64,000 nucleotides of DNA from Phycisphaerae bacterium RAS1 (GTDB taxonomy: Bacteria; Planctomycetota; Phycisphaerae; UBA1845; Fen-1342). The stretch is taken from positions 2,418,001-2,482,000 of the forward strand of contig SMLU01000001.1 of assembly GCA_007859745.1 (NCBI GenBank), written 5' to 3'. Shown one piece after another: positions 32,881 to 42,029 of the stretch (position 1 is the stretch's first letter; the number at the start of each line of letters is the position of its first letter). Position numbers and translations under genes: made by a program. Below the pieces are notes generated by a model, which worked only from the letters and a program-made list of their open reading frames with translations, had not been told where the DNA came from and searched no databases.

Positions 32881-33870
32881 ATGAAAGCGCCGTCGCTCTC
32901 GCGCCGTGAGTTTGTCCACTCGGCTTCCGCCCTTGCCGCCGTTCTGGCGCTTCCGGGCGTGGCGCGGGCGCATGATGAGCACGAGGGCAAGCCCGCCGCC
33001 GCGACTCGCAAGCGGGCGCTGCGGATCGCGCACCTCACCGACATGCACGTGCAGCCGGAGCGGAAGGGCGATCAGGGCTTCACCGCGTGCCTGCGGCACT
33101 TGCGGGCGCAGAAGGATCCGGCCGACCTGATCCTGTTCGGCGGCGACACGGTGTTTGACTCGTTCGATGAGAACGAGTCGCGGACCCGGATGCTGTGGGA
33201 GCTGTGGCAGAAGCTTCTGAAGGACGAATGCGGCACGGAGCATGCCTGCTGCATCGGCAACCATGACATCTGGGGCTGGAACAAGTCCAAGAGCGGAACC
33301 AGCGGAAGCGAAGCGCGCTACGGCAAGCGGTGGGTGCTCGAAATCTTCGGCGTCGAGAAGCCCTGGCGCAGCTTCGACAAGGGCGGGTGGCACTTCATCA
33401 TTCTCGACAGCACGCAGCCCGACGGCGGCGACGGCTACATCGCCAAGCTGGATGATGAGCAGTTCGAGTGGCTCCAGGGCGACCTGGCGGCCACGCCGGC
33501 GACGACGCCCGTGCTCATCCTGTCGCATATCCCGATCCTGAGCGCGGCGGCGTACATGGGAAACGGCGCCGAGAAGAGCGGCAACTGGGTGGTCTCGGGT
33601 TCGGTGATGCACCGCGACGCGCGGCGGCTGAAGAACCTTTGCCGCAAGCACGCGAACGTCAAGCTCGCGTGCAGCGGACACCTGCACCTGGTCGACCGCG
33701 TGGACTACCTCGGCGTGAGCTACCTGTGCAACGGGGCGGTTTCGGGCGGGTGGTGGAAAGGCGCCAACCAGGAATGCGAGCCGGGCTACGCGATGATCGA
33801 TCTGTTCGCCGACGGGGGATTCGAGAGTCAGTACGTCGAGTACGGCTGGAAGGCGGCCGCGGACGCGTAG
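32881..33870 (+). CDS. Tat-exported calcineurin-like metallophosphoesterase
   Basis: 329 aa from ATG 32881 with GGAG upstream. The N-terminus MKAPSLSRREFVHSASALAA carries a twin-arginine signal (SRREF), so the folded enzyme is exported. Metal-binding motifs follow in order: LTDMHV (D-x-H), FGGDTVFD, IGNHDIWG, LSHIPI and CSGHLHL, the complete binuclear phosphoesterase set. Probable phosphomonoesterase or phosphodiesterase of the PA3143/Icc-like group; substrate unknown. A longer frame upstream to 32746 runs through repeat DNA and is rejected. Confidence 0.9.
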   Translation: MKAPSLSRREFVHSASALAAVLALPGVARAHDEHEGKPAAATRKRALRIAHLTDMHVQPERKGDQGFTACLRHLRAQKDPADLILFGGDTVFDSFDENESRTRMLWELWQKLLKDECGTEHACCIGNHDIWGWNKSKSGTSGSEARYGKRWVLEIFGVEKPWRSFDKGGWHFIILDSTQPDGGDGYIAKLDDEQFEWLQGDLAATPATTPVLILSHIPILSAAAYMGNGAEKSGNWVVSGSVMHRDARRLKNLCRKHANVKLACSGHLHLVDRVDYLGVSYLCNGAVSGGWWKGANQECEPGYAMIDLFADGGFESQYVEYGWKAAADA

Positions 33871-33920
33871 GCTATCCCAACGCTCTTTCCGAGCCTTTTT
33901 TCCGAGCCGCGATCGTTCCG

Positions 33921-34146
33921 GCAGCCGCGGAGCGGCGAAAGAACAAAGCCCACGGCGTCAGCCGTGGGAACCCGGCCGGGAACCTCCGCATCCCCAAAAT
34001 TCGCAGCCCCGCAGGGGCGAACGAAGCGACGGACGCGGGAGGCGCCCCGGTTCTTTCGCCCCTCCGGGGCTGCGTTGCGTCGCGGACGTCTTTCCCACGG
34101 CTCACGCCGTGGGCATTACTCTTTTGCCCCTGACGGGGCTGAAAAT
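33921..34146. repeat. composite hairpin repeat, family B copy 2
   Basis: 226 bp with the same order of parts as 3511-3730: GCAGCC(G/C)CGGAGCGGCGAAAG, internal palindrome CCCACGGCGTCAGCCGTGGG, GCAGCCCCGCAGGGGCGAA, and the inverse series ending GGGGCTGAAAAT. It abuts the end of the gene at 34156. Confidence 0.85.
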
Positions 34147-34155
34147 GGTGCCGCG

Positions 34156-36387
34156 CTACTCTTTCGGATTGCTGGGCTGCACCGGCGTTTCGACGTCGCC
34201 TTGCGTGTCTTCCTTGGTCCGGCGCGGGTTGGCGGCGCGGAATTCCTTCATGCCTTCGGGTTCGGGAAAGGCCCGGGCCGCTTCGAATTCCCACTCGTCG
34301 CATTCGGCGGCCAGCCCCTCGATCAGGTCGTCGTACACCCAGCGTTTCAGGTTCGGCGGGGCCGCGCGCCACAGCCGGGCCTTGAAGACCACGCCGTTGG
34401 GGTTCATCGTAGGCACGCTCAGCTTGAAGCGCAGCACGTCGGTCTGAATGTCCTGGAAGGGCGGAAGCCGCAGCTTGTCGGAGGTCTGCTTGTACTTTTC
34501 CTTCATGTACTCGCGCCACAGCTCCAGGCTCTTGTCGACCAGCTTGTTGTAGCGCGTCACGTCCCCATCGGCCAGGGAGTCATATCCCAGGCTCAGGAGC
34601 ATCGCGATGGCGGTGACGGTTTCGCGTGGGCCGTCGATCGTCTCGAAGAAGCTTTCCATCACGAACTGGCTCAGCGACTTGGCGTAGCGCGGCTCCGGCT
34701 GGCCGAGCGGGTCGCGCCCGTAGGTGTCGCGGAGGTACTCGAAGTAGCGCTGCGCCTCGGCCTCTTCGTCGGCCAGGTAGAGCAGGCGGATGGCCTCGGT
34801 CAGGAAGTTCACGTGGCCGATGCGGAACGTCTCGCCCGCGCCGCGGGCGTCGTCGCCGGGGTCGACATCCAGCAGCGGGCCGTAGCGGATGTAGGCCTGG
34901 TGCATCGGCTCGATGAAGTGAACATCAGGCGACTGGTTCAGATAGGAGAGGTGAATTTTCTCCGTGTCCGGCTCAAAGGTGACCTTGTTGTAGTTGAACA
35001 GCTCGCGCAGGCTGAAGAAGACCAGGCGCGCGGTGTTGGTCTTGTCGTTCGAGAAATTGTGGATTGTCTCGCCGCCGCGGATGAGGGCTTCGCTGACCCA
35101 GTAGAGGCCCTGCGACGCGACGTGGCGCCAGTCGACCGGGCCGAACTGCCTCAGCACGTAGAGCATGCGTTCGGGCGTGAGCCGGTAAACCTCGGTCAGC
35201 GCCTTGCGCTGCATGTATTGGGTCAGCAGCAGGCCGCCGGGATTTCCGGCCTTGACGCCCAGGATCTGGTCGAACTGCTCGACGCGGCGGGTTTCGGCGA
35301 CTTCTTCGGTTGTCGCGGCCTGGTCCTTTTTCTTTTCGCGCGAAATCGAATTGCGTACGGAGGGCTGAGCGACGAGCTTCAGGCGTCGCTCGAAAAACGT
35401 CCAGGCCAGACCGCCCTGCGCCCAGTAGGCCTCTTCGGTGAGCGCGTCGTCGACGATGTTCACGCCCAGCGTCCGCAGCTTGGCGACCATCGCTTCCGTC
35501 TCAGGCGCCCGGGTGAACAGCTCGTCCAGCGTGCGCGGCGCGTCCGCGATCGCCTGAATGCGGTCGATGGCCGCCTTGCGCACCAGGTCGAACCCGGTCG
35601 ACTCGGAAGCGCCCGGGACGGCGGCCGGCGTCTCGCCGGCCGGGGATGGGGTCTTCTGCGTAGGCGGCGGCGGAAGCGCATGGCCCTCGGCGGCGGCGGC
35701 CTTTCGCTTCTCGGCGTCGAACTGCTCGCGGGTGCGCTCGGCCTTTTGCAGCAGCGGGTCGGCGACGACGTCAGTGGCGAGGGCGGCGGCGTCCTCGGGT
35801 GAGAGCTTCTCGCCCAGCGGATCGGGCGGCGGACCCAGCAGCAGGTGCATACGCCAGGCCCAGTTGCACTTGTACGTCCAGTGATGGTCGTCGACCGTCG
35901 CGCCCATCTTGTTGATGAAGATCCACGCGAGCTGTTTGTACATGTTCAGCGCGCGCGGGTTGTAGCGCAGCCCCTCGTCGCGCAGCAGCCGGGCCCCGTT
36001 ATAGACCCAGTTCCAGCGCTCCTCGGGCGTATACGTCGTGACGGAGATGTTCCAGGCCATGTTCCACGACACAAACTCCCACACCGACGGGAAACGCGGC
36101 TGGAGCTTGCAGATCCAGGTGCCGAGCTGCACGGCGTCGTAGTATCGGCCTTCCTCCTTGAACTGCTCAGCGCGCATGAAGGCGATGTCGGTGATCAGGC
36201 TGCGAAAGGCGCCGAAGGCCTGAACGGCGAAGGTGTACTCGGGCGGCGTGTTTTCCAGCACCGATTCGGTGCCGATCATGTTCAGCTTCTGCCGGCCGGC
36301 GTTGATCGACGGCGTCAGCGAGGACGAGACGAATGCCAGCAGTCCGCACGCGACGACGGCGAAAAGTTGTACGAGCCGGGCGTTCAT
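34156..36387 (-). CDS. large membrane-anchored helical protein, unknown function (ABC/SPFH locus)
   Basis: 743 aa from ATG 36387. One N-terminal transmembrane helix (LVQLFAVVACGLLAFVSSSL), then a long soluble region rich in helices and Trp/Tyr (WICKLQPRFPSVWEFVSWNM, WNWVYNGARLLRDEGLRYNP), reminiscent of TPR-type packing. A Pro/Ala/Glu-rich linker is at about residues 235-270. It is not recognised as a named family. It is last in the minus-strand series after the ABC-2 permease, 211 nt from it, with a hairpin repeat in between. Its position suggests a periplasmic or membrane partner of the transporter and SPFH proteins. Confidence 0.75.
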   Translation of the reverse strand: MNARLVQLFAVVACGLLAFVSSSLTPSINAGRQKLNMIGTESVLENTPPEYTFAVQAFGAFRSLITDIAFMRAEQFKEEGRYYDAVQLGTWICKLQPRFPSVWEFVSWNMAWNISVTTYTPEERWNWVYNGARLLRDEGLRYNPRALNMYKQLAWIFINKMGATVDDHHWTYKCNWAWRMHLLLGPPPDPLGEKLSPEDAAALATDVVADPLLQKAERTREQFDAEKRKAAAAEGHALPPPPTQKTPSPAGETPAAVPGASESTGFDLVRKAAIDRIQAIADAPRTLDELFTRAPETEAMVAKLRTLGVNIVDDALTEEAYWAQGGLAWTFFERRLKLVAQPSVRNSISREKKKDQAATTEEVAETRRVEQFDQILGVKAGNPGGLLLTQYMQRKALTEVYRLTPERMLYVLRQFGPVDWRHVASQGLYWVSEALIRGGETIHNFSNDKTNTARLVFFSLRELFNYNKVTFEPDTEKIHLSYLNQSPDVHFIEPMHQAYIRYGPLLDVDPGDDARGAGETFRIGHVNFLTEAIRLLYLADEEAEAQRYFEYLRDTYGRDPLGQPEPRYAKSLSQFVMESFFETIDGPRETVTAIAMLLSLGYDSLADGDVTRYNKLVDKSLELWREYMKEKYKQTSDKLRLPPFQDIQTDVLRFKLSVPTMNPNGVVFKARLWRAAPPNLKRWVYDDLIEGLAAECDEWEFEAARAFPEPEGMKEFRAANPRRTKEDTQGDVETPVQPSNPKE

Positions 36388-36465
36388 GGGTTTTCTTGTT
36401 GCTTTCCGGTTTCCAGTTGGTTCTTGTTTCCTGTTTCTTGTTTCCTGTTTCTTGTCTCTTGTCTT

Positions 36466-36583
36466 GTGGTATCGGCTTCCAGCCGGTGCCTTCTGTTTTT
36501 CCCGGCTTCCAGCCGGCTCTACTGATCTTAGCCGGCTGGAAGCCGGCAGAAACACACCGGACCGGCTGGAAGCCGGTACCACA
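36466..36583. repeat. hairpin repeat, family D
   Basis: Four copies of the palindrome CCGGCTTCCAGCCGG / CCGGCTGGAAGCCGG, two in each orientation, bounded by GTGGTAT and GGTACCAC. A pyrimidine tandem (TTCTTGTTTCCTGT twice, 36421-36450) precedes it. Confidence 0.85.
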
Positions 36584-36598
36584 TCAGCTTCGGAACCA

Positions 36599-37984
36599 CT
36601 ACACCGTCACCTGGGCGATCTCGCGGCGGCGGAAGATGAACCAGCCGACGAGCAGCAACAGCACCGCGGCCAGTACGAGCGTGCGCAGCCCGCAGTCTGC
36701 CAGCAGGTCAGCCGAGATGTAGGCGCCGTCAACCAGCGGCGCGGCGCCGTCGTATTTCACGAAGTCGGGGAAGAGCTTCAGAAACGGGACCATCACCAGA
36801 CGCACCGCCGGCCCGAACTGGCCGTAGGGGTCCATGCTCGGCGTCCAGTACTGAGCCTTGATGTTTCCACCGATGGCCTCGAACCAGAAGGGCCAGGCCA
36901 TGCCGATCAGGTAGGCGGCCAACGTGCACAGACAGGCGACCGGAAAGGAGACGAACACGCTGAAGAACAGCCCGACGCCGCTGAGAAACGTGAGCGCGAA
37001 GAAAGTCAGCAGCAGCGCCTTGACCAGGTTGCCCTCGAACGAACCGACGCGGTAGAGGATTTCGAGCGACTTTTCGTTCTCAAACGTGATGCTGGTGGCC
37101 GGGTCGGGATTGGCGATCGCGAGCAGGGCCTTTCCGTTCTTGATCACGCGGTTGCCGCGCACCAGGAACTGGTGGCGGTTTCCGCTGCGCTCGTTGGAGC
37201 GGAAGGGCGGCGCGAGCATCTGCTCCGTGTCGACGTCCAGAAAGGTCCACTCGGCCACGACCAGCTCGTCGAGCGGCAGCGGAATGCCGCGCACGTCAAA
37301 GCGCACCTGGATGGCCGCGTCGTCATTCTCGGGCGGCGTCAGGTTCTCGAAGCGGAAGGTGCGCACCTCGCCCGGTGGAACGCGCAACCATTGGCCGAGC
37401 CGCTCGCGCACCGCCTCCGCCAGCGCTGCATCCTCGCCGGCCCTGTCCACCCGGCCCTGCCGCATTTTCTCATCCACGTCGCGGCGGGCGTCGTCGGCGA
37501 TTTCCTTCTGCGGCACGACCGGCAGCGCCACCGCCCGGGCCGACCAGACGACGTCGCGCAGGTTGATGCGGTCGCGCTCGAACTGCACCGGCTGCTCGCG
37601 AATGAAACGCGCGAAGCCGTAGATCGTGGCGCCGGACATCGCCAGCATCATCACGTTCAGCAGGGTCACGCCCAGCCACTTGCCCAGCAGAATCTGAAAA
37701 CGAGCCACCGGCTTGGTCACGACCATGTGAATCGAGAAGTTCTTGATTTCGTTGCTGAGCGTCGAGCAAGAGAGGAAAACGGTCGCCAGCCCCAGCAGCA
37801 TGCTGACCGAGCCCAGCGAATACGCCAGGAAGGTCTGCAGGCGGCCGGAAAGCGTCTCGTCGCCCTTCAAGGCGAACGGCAGCCGCAGGACGATGAACAC
37901 CAGCACCAGCAGGAAGACCAGCACGATCTTCATGCGGATGCCTTCGAAAAAAGTCAGCCGGGCGATGGCCCAGGTGCGCATCAT
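36599..37984 (-). CDS. ABC-2 type transporter permease
   Basis: 461-aa membrane subunit of an ABC exporter. Five or six helices are visible: near the start (IVLVFLLVLVFIVLRLPF), SMLLGLATVFLSCSTLSNEI and LLGKWLGVTLLNVMMLAM, then a 170-residue extracytoplasmic domain (about 135-310), and LTFFALTFLSGVGLFFSVFV and LVLAAVLLLLVGWFIFRRRE at the end. STLSNEIKNFSIHMVVTKPV is typical of NosY/gliding-type ABC-2 permeases. Its ATG overlaps the ATPase stop (TGATG), so the two are coupled. Transported substrate unknown. Confidence 0.87.
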   Translation of the reverse strand: MMRTWAIARLTFFEGIRMKIVLVFLLVLVFIVLRLPFALKGDETLSGRLQTFLAYSLGSVSMLLGLATVFLSCSTLSNEIKNFSIHMVVTKPVARFQILLGKWLGVTLLNVMMLAMSGATIYGFARFIREQPVQFERDRINLRDVVWSARAVALPVVPQKEIADDARRDVDEKMRQGRVDRAGEDAALAEAVRERLGQWLRVPPGEVRTFRFENLTPPENDDAAIQVRFDVRGIPLPLDELVVAEWTFLDVDTEQMLAPPFRSNERSGNRHQFLVRGNRVIKNGKALLAIANPDPATSITFENEKSLEILYRVGSFEGNLVKALLLTFFALTFLSGVGLFFSVFVSFPVACLCTLAAYLIGMAWPFWFEAIGGNIKAQYWTPSMDPYGQFGPAVRLVMVPFLKLFPDFVKYDGAAPLVDGAYISADLLADCGLRTLVLAAVLLLLVGWFIFRRREIAQVTV

Positions 37985-39129
37985 CAGGGCTTTCGCTCCT
38001 GCGGGCCGGCCAGGTCATCGAGCAGGGCGCGGTCGACATCGGCGGGCGGCGCCGGCGCGGGCGTTTTTTCCGCCGGCTTGGGCCGCTGGCCGGTCAGCTC
38101 GCCCAGCACGGCCGCATCGGCCGCTGGCTTCTGGGCGGCGGCGGCGGCGTTTGCGGCCGGACGGACCGGCTCAGGTTTCGTCAGAGATTCGAGCAGCATG
38201 CGGGCCTGGTCGGGCTGGCCGAGGAATCCGGCGATTTCGCCCGCCTGGGCGCTGCCGGCGGTTTCGACTTTCTTGGTATGCGCTTCCTGGACGATGCGCA
38301 GGAAGAGGGATTCGAGGCGGTCGCGCGGGACAGCGACGCTGAGCGACTTTCCCTCGCGCTTCTGCACGACCGCCTGAAGTTCGCGGATGGTCTCGTCCGA
38401 GAGCCGATCGCAGGTGATCTGCACCATGTCCTGCCGCTTGAGCACCTCTTCCATCGTTCCGCCGACCTGGATCGTGCCGCCGTAGAGGATCGTGACGCGG
38501 CTGCACACTTCCTCGACGTCGGCCAGCAGGTGGCTCGAAAGCAGGATGGTCTTTTTGAAGGCCTGGCCGAGGCGGACGATGATGTCCTTGACGAGTTTTG
38601 AGCCGATCGGGTCGAGGCCGCTGGTCGGCTCGTCGAGAATCAGCAGGTCGGGGTCGTTGATCAGCGCCTGCGCCAGGCCGATGCGGCGCTGCATGCCTTT
38701 GGAGTATTCGCCGACGGGCCGGCGGGCGGCGGAGCGCAGTCCGACCATTTCGAGTAATTCTTCGATCCGCCGCGTGCGCTCGCTGCGGCGAATCTGGAAG
38801 AGCTGGCCGTAGTAGTTGAGCGTTTCACGGGCGTTGAGGAAGCGGTACAGGTAAGACTCTTCGGGCAGATAGCCGATGCGGGATTTGATCGCGACGTCGT
38901 CGGCCGGCTTGCCGAAGATCGAGACGCGGCCGCGAGTCGGGTAGAGCAGCCCCAGGATCATCTTGATGGTCGTGCTCTTGCCGGAGCCGTTGGGGCCGAG
39001 CAGTCCGTAGATTTCGCCGGGGACGACCTCGAGATCGACGTTGCTGACGGCGCGGACGCGGGCGCGTTGCCAGAAGTCGCGGAAGACCTTGGTGAGGCCG
39101 ACGGCGGAGATGACGGAGGACTGGGTCAT
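37984..39129 (-). CDS. ABC transporter ATP-binding protein
   Basis: 381 aa from ATG 39129 (MTQSSVISAVGLTKVF); the extension upstream to 39222 lies in repeat DNA. Walker A GLLGPNGSGKSTT, Q-loop/LPEES, signature YSKGMQRRIGLAQAL, Walker B LLILDEPTSGLDP and switch LLSSHLLADVEEV are all present, so it should be an active ATPase. The last 140 residues are an extra domain followed by a Pro/Ala/Lys-rich tail (AEKTPAPAPPADVDRALLDD), longer than in most ABC-2 ATPases. It partners the permease at 36599. Confidence 0.92.
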   Translation of the reverse strand: MTQSSVISAVGLTKVFRDFWQRARVRAVSNVDLEVVPGEIYGLLGPNGSGKSTTIKMILGLLYPTRGRVSIFGKPADDVAIKSRIGYLPEESYLYRFLNARETLNYYGQLFQIRRSERTRRIEELLEMVGLRSAARRPVGEYSKGMQRRIGLAQALINDPDLLILDEPTSGLDPIGSKLVKDIIVRLGQAFKKTILLSSHLLADVEEVCSRVTILYGGTIQVGGTMEEVLKRQDMVQITCDRLSDETIRELQAVVQKREGKSLSVAVPRDRLESLFLRIVQEAHTKKVETAGSAQAGEIAGFLGQPDQARMLLESLTKPEPVRPAANAAAAAQKPAADAAVLGELTGQRPKPAEKTPAPAPPADVDRALLDDLAGPQERKP

Positions 39130-39578
39130 GCTGAATCCGGAATACAAACCACGGAGACACGGAGGCACGGAGAAGAGGGAGCAAGGGGTATAGGGCCGCG
39201 GGGCGCGCGAGGCGGCACACAATCCCCGCGCCGTTCGTCGCGTTGTGCCGCGGTCCCCTTTCTTCGCATTCTCTGTGTCTCCGTGTCTCCGTGGTTCGAT
39301 TCTGTTCGCGACACATCAACTTCCCGGCGGGCGCAAGATGCATGTCTTCTCTGGGTCAATGCTGAATCCGGAATGAAAACCACGGAGACACGGAGGCACG
39401 GAGAAGAGGGAGCAAGGGGTATAGGGCCGCGGGGCGCGCGAGGCGGCACACAATCCCCGCGCCATTCGTCTCGTTGTGCCGCGGTCCCCTTTCTTCGCAT
39501 TCTCCGTGTCTCCGTGGTTCGATTCTGTTCGCGACACATCAACTTCCCGGCGGGCGCGAGATGGATGTCTTCTGGATA
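39121..39578. repeat. 230-bp tandem duplication containing family H repeats
   Basis: Unit 1 (39121-39350) and unit 2 (39351-39578) match almost base for base. Each contains CCACGGAGACACGGAGGCAC at one end and its inverse (CTCCGTGTCTCCGTGGTT) near the other, and each ends with the last dozen codons of the SPFH gene (…RPPGS stop). The 409-bp gap between the ATPase and SPFH genes consists of this duplication. Confidence 0.9.
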
Positions 39579-40801
39579 TCGAGCTGGCGCTCCGGGTCGC
39601 GGTTGATGACGATGTCCACCGGGCCGCTGGCCGGGATGTAAAAGAGTTCGTTGAGCGGGCTGCCCAGCACGTTGCGCAGCATCGCGTTCCACAGGCCCAG
39701 CGTAGTGATATTGCCGCTCTCGCGCCACTGGTCGCGGAAGTTCACGAATTCCTCGTACTCGCGCTGCACGCGGGTGCGCTCTTCGTTGGCCTCGGCCCGC
39801 GCGGCCCGCAGCCGTTCGGCCACCTGGCCGCCGGCGGATTCGAGCATGGTCTCAATTTCGGTTCGCAAGCCCTCCTGCCGGGCCAGGTCGGCGGAGCCGG
39901 TGGTCTGCATGGCGCCGTAGGCGCGGATTTTCTCGAGCAGTTGCACGTGTTGCGGGCCGGCGGCCTTGTTGAGGATCTCGGCCGCCTGCTGGCGGGCGAG
40001 GTCTTCCTCGCGCTTCTTGTTGTTTTCTTCTAGCGAAAGGCGTGTGTAGGCGTCGCGGACCGGGATGGGAGCGATGGTCTCTGCGCTGACTTTGTCGACC
40101 GTGACGCCGGCGTCGAGCTTGTCGAGCTCCTTCTGGAGCCGTGACTGGACCGCGGCGGAGACAGCGGCCAGCTCGCCGCGGGTCACGTCCACGAATCGCC
40201 GCGACGCGACTTCCTGCAGCACGGACGTCTCCGCCAGATTGCGAATCAGGGGGGCGACGGCTTCGGGCGTTTCGCCGACGTTCTGGACGAAGCGCGCCCC
40301 GTCCACGACGTGGTACTCAACCGTCCACAGTCCGTGGGCGAGGTTCTTGTCGCCGGTGAGCATGGCGCCGTCGACGCCGGGCTTTAGTTGCTGGGTGAGC
40401 GTGGAGATGTCGCGCAGGCTCTTGGTCAGGTCGTCCGGATTGCGTTTGAACAGGAAGGTGTCGATCTGGACCTGTTGCAGCTTGCCGGACAGGCGGATTT
40501 TCTCATCCAGCGGATCGGGCAAGGCCCATTGCCAGCCGGGATCGAACAGGGGCGTTCCGTGGTGCGGGCTGCGGGCGTCTGTGTTGGTCAGCAGCTCTCC
40601 GAAGCGAACGATCAATCCCTGTTCACCGGGCTGAACGCGGAACACGCCCGAGCCCACGTAGGCGATGAGCAGCAGCAGCAGGATCAGGCGCAGGACGTTG
40701 AACGAGGCCTTCAGGGCGCTGACCAGCGATTCCTGGGCCTGGTCCACCGGCCGCGGAGCGGTCAGCGGGCGCTGCGGGCGCGGGGTTGAATTTATCGACA
40801 T
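39539..40801 (-). CDS. SPFH-domain protein, HflK-like (first of three)
   Basis: 420 aa from ATG 40801. A cytoplasmic N-terminus (Pro-rich, about 30 residues) is followed by one transmembrane helix (VLRLILLLLLIAYVGSGVFR) and then the SPFH/band-7 domain beginning VQPGEQGLIVRFGEL. A helical, charged coiled-coil region (about 230-370, EENNKKREEDLARQQAAEIL) follows, as in HflK and stomatins. The tail SGPVDIVINRDPERQLDIQK is unusual. Likely forms a large membrane-associated ring with the HflC-like neighbour. The last codons are duplicated downstream. Confidence 0.87.
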   Translation of the reverse strand: MSINSTPRPQRPLTAPRPVDQAQESLVSALKASFNVLRLILLLLLIAYVGSGVFRVQPGEQGLIVRFGELLTNTDARSPHHGTPLFDPGWQWALPDPLDEKIRLSGKLQQVQIDTFLFKRNPDDLTKSLRDISTLTQQLKPGVDGAMLTGDKNLAHGLWTVEYHVVDGARFVQNVGETPEAVAPLIRNLAETSVLQEVASRRFVDVTRGELAAVSAAVQSRLQKELDKLDAGVTVDKVSAETIAPIPVRDAYTRLSLEENNKKREEDLARQQAAEILNKAAGPQHVQLLEKIRAYGAMQTTGSADLARQEGLRTEIETMLESAGGQVAERLRAARAEANEERTRVQREYEEFVNFRDQWRESGNITTLGLWNAMLRNVLGSPLNELFYIPASGPVDIVINRDPERQLDIQKTSISRPPGS

Positions 40802-40827
40802 GGCCGCGCGTCCTCAGAGTTGAAAAC

Positions 40828-41018
40828 AACCACGGAGACACGGAGACACTGAGAAGAGGGGATTGCGGGGGAAATGGGTAGTCGGCGCGGCAAGCTGGGC
40901 GACCGCGTCGCGCGCGATGCTGCGCGCAATCCAGCGCACAGTCCTGCGCGCCGTTTGTCCGTCTGTCTCTTTATCCCTCTCTCTCGCATTCTCCGTGTCT
41001 CCGTGACTCCGTGGTTCA
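40828..41018. repeat. hairpin repeat, family H
   Basis: CCACGGAGACACGGAGACAC at the left and CTCCGTGTCTCCGTGACTCC-GTGGTT at the right flank about 130 bp of unrelated sequence. The right end overlaps the hflC-like stop codon (41016-41018). The same family is in the duplication at 39121-39578, and a right-end fragment lies at about 48856-48882. Confidence 0.8.
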
Positions 41019-41978
41019 ATTCCGCGCCGCCGGGGCTGACGTCGGGCCAGGCCGTGGCACGCCGCCGCCGGTTGGGTTGCTGAGGAGCGGCTCGCGGAAC
41101 ATCTTGAAGATCGGGCTGTTCGAATCGATGAAGATCGTCGAACGCTCGCGCAAGGCGATGGAGAGCGCCTCCAACCAGCGGAGATACTCGAAGAACTCGC
41201 GGTCCTGGGCCGAAATCTGGGAAAGGATGCGGGTCGCCGCCTGCACGCCGGTGGAGGTCACTTCCTTGGCCTTCTTCTCGGCGAAGGCCAGGATCGCGCG
41301 CGCGTCGGCTTCGGCGCGGGCGTTGATGGCGGCCGCGATGGACTTGCCCTCGTCGCGATAGCGGGCGGCGTCCGTTTCCGCGGACTGGTTCATCTGCTGG
41401 AAGACGGTCTGCGTCACCTGCTCGGGCAGCGAGATGCGGCGGATGCCGATTTTCTTCACCGAGATGCCGTAGGCGGATTCGAGCTCGCCGGCGGCGGCGG
41501 CGAGCATGTCGCTTTCAAGCTGGGCGTGGTTCTGATCGACGGCGGCCTGGTCGAGGCCGACGAAGTAGGACATCTCCTGGCGGCCAATGACGGTGGCGCG
41601 GACCTGGTTCAGGCGCGAGCGCATCTGGCTCTCGGCCTCGCGGTCGGTCTTGACGCGGATGTAGAAGTTGAGCGGATCGGTGATGCGCCAGACGACGTAG
41701 GAGCCGACGATCAGGTTCTTGCCGTCGCGGGTGGTGAACTCGATCTCGGGCAGCTCGGTGGTCTTCAGGCGGATGTCGTACTTGTGAATGGTCTCGAGCG
41801 GCCAGATGAGCCGCGAATAGAAGCCGGGCTTGGTGATGACGCTGTTCTTGTCCGCCTGCCCCAGGCGGACCTTCACGGCCGCCTCGGAGAAGCGAACCTG
41901 GAAGTAGGAGAGCTTGAGAATGAACGCAATCACCACCACGAGAGCGGTGAGCAGCAATGGCAGCCGCGTACCTTTCAT
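41016..41978 (-). CDS. hflC: SPFH-domain protein, HflC-like (second of three)
   Basis: 320 aa from ATG 41978, AGGAG upstream. N-terminal helix PLLLTALVVVIAFILKLSYF, then the SPFH domain (VRLGQADKNSVITKPGFYSR, ELPEIEFTTRDGKNLIVGSY, WRITDPLNFYIRV) and a C-terminal helical region with EADARAILAFAEKKAKEVT and QDREFFEYLRWLEAL, the HflC signature. HflC with HflK modulates the FtsH protease in other bacteria. No ftsH is in the window, so this set may serve the neighbouring ABC system instead. Confidence 0.9.
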   Translation of the reverse strand: MKGTRLPLLLTALVVVIAFILKLSYFQVRFSEAAVKVRLGQADKNSVITKPGFYSRLIWPLETIHKYDIRLKTTELPEIEFTTRDGKNLIVGSYVVWRITDPLNFYIRVKTDREAESQMRSRLNQVRATVIGRQEMSYFVGLDQAAVDQNHAQLESDMLAAAAGELESAYGISVKKIGIRRISLPEQVTQTVFQQMNQSAETDAARYRDEGKSIAAAINARAEADARAILAFAEKKAKEVTSTGVQAATRILSQISAQDREFFEYLRWLEALSIALRERSTIFIDSNSPIFKMFREPLLSNPTGGGVPRPGPTSAPAARN

Positions 41979-42029
41979 ATCCGGACAGCTCCTGGGCCGT
42001 GCGGGCGGTCGGTCCGCCCGCGTGAGTCT

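Noticed and set aside
40828-41018. Family H repeat as a rho-independent terminator of the HflC-like gene
   Set aside because: The arms are about 130 bp apart and there is no T-tract; it also overlaps the stop codon.
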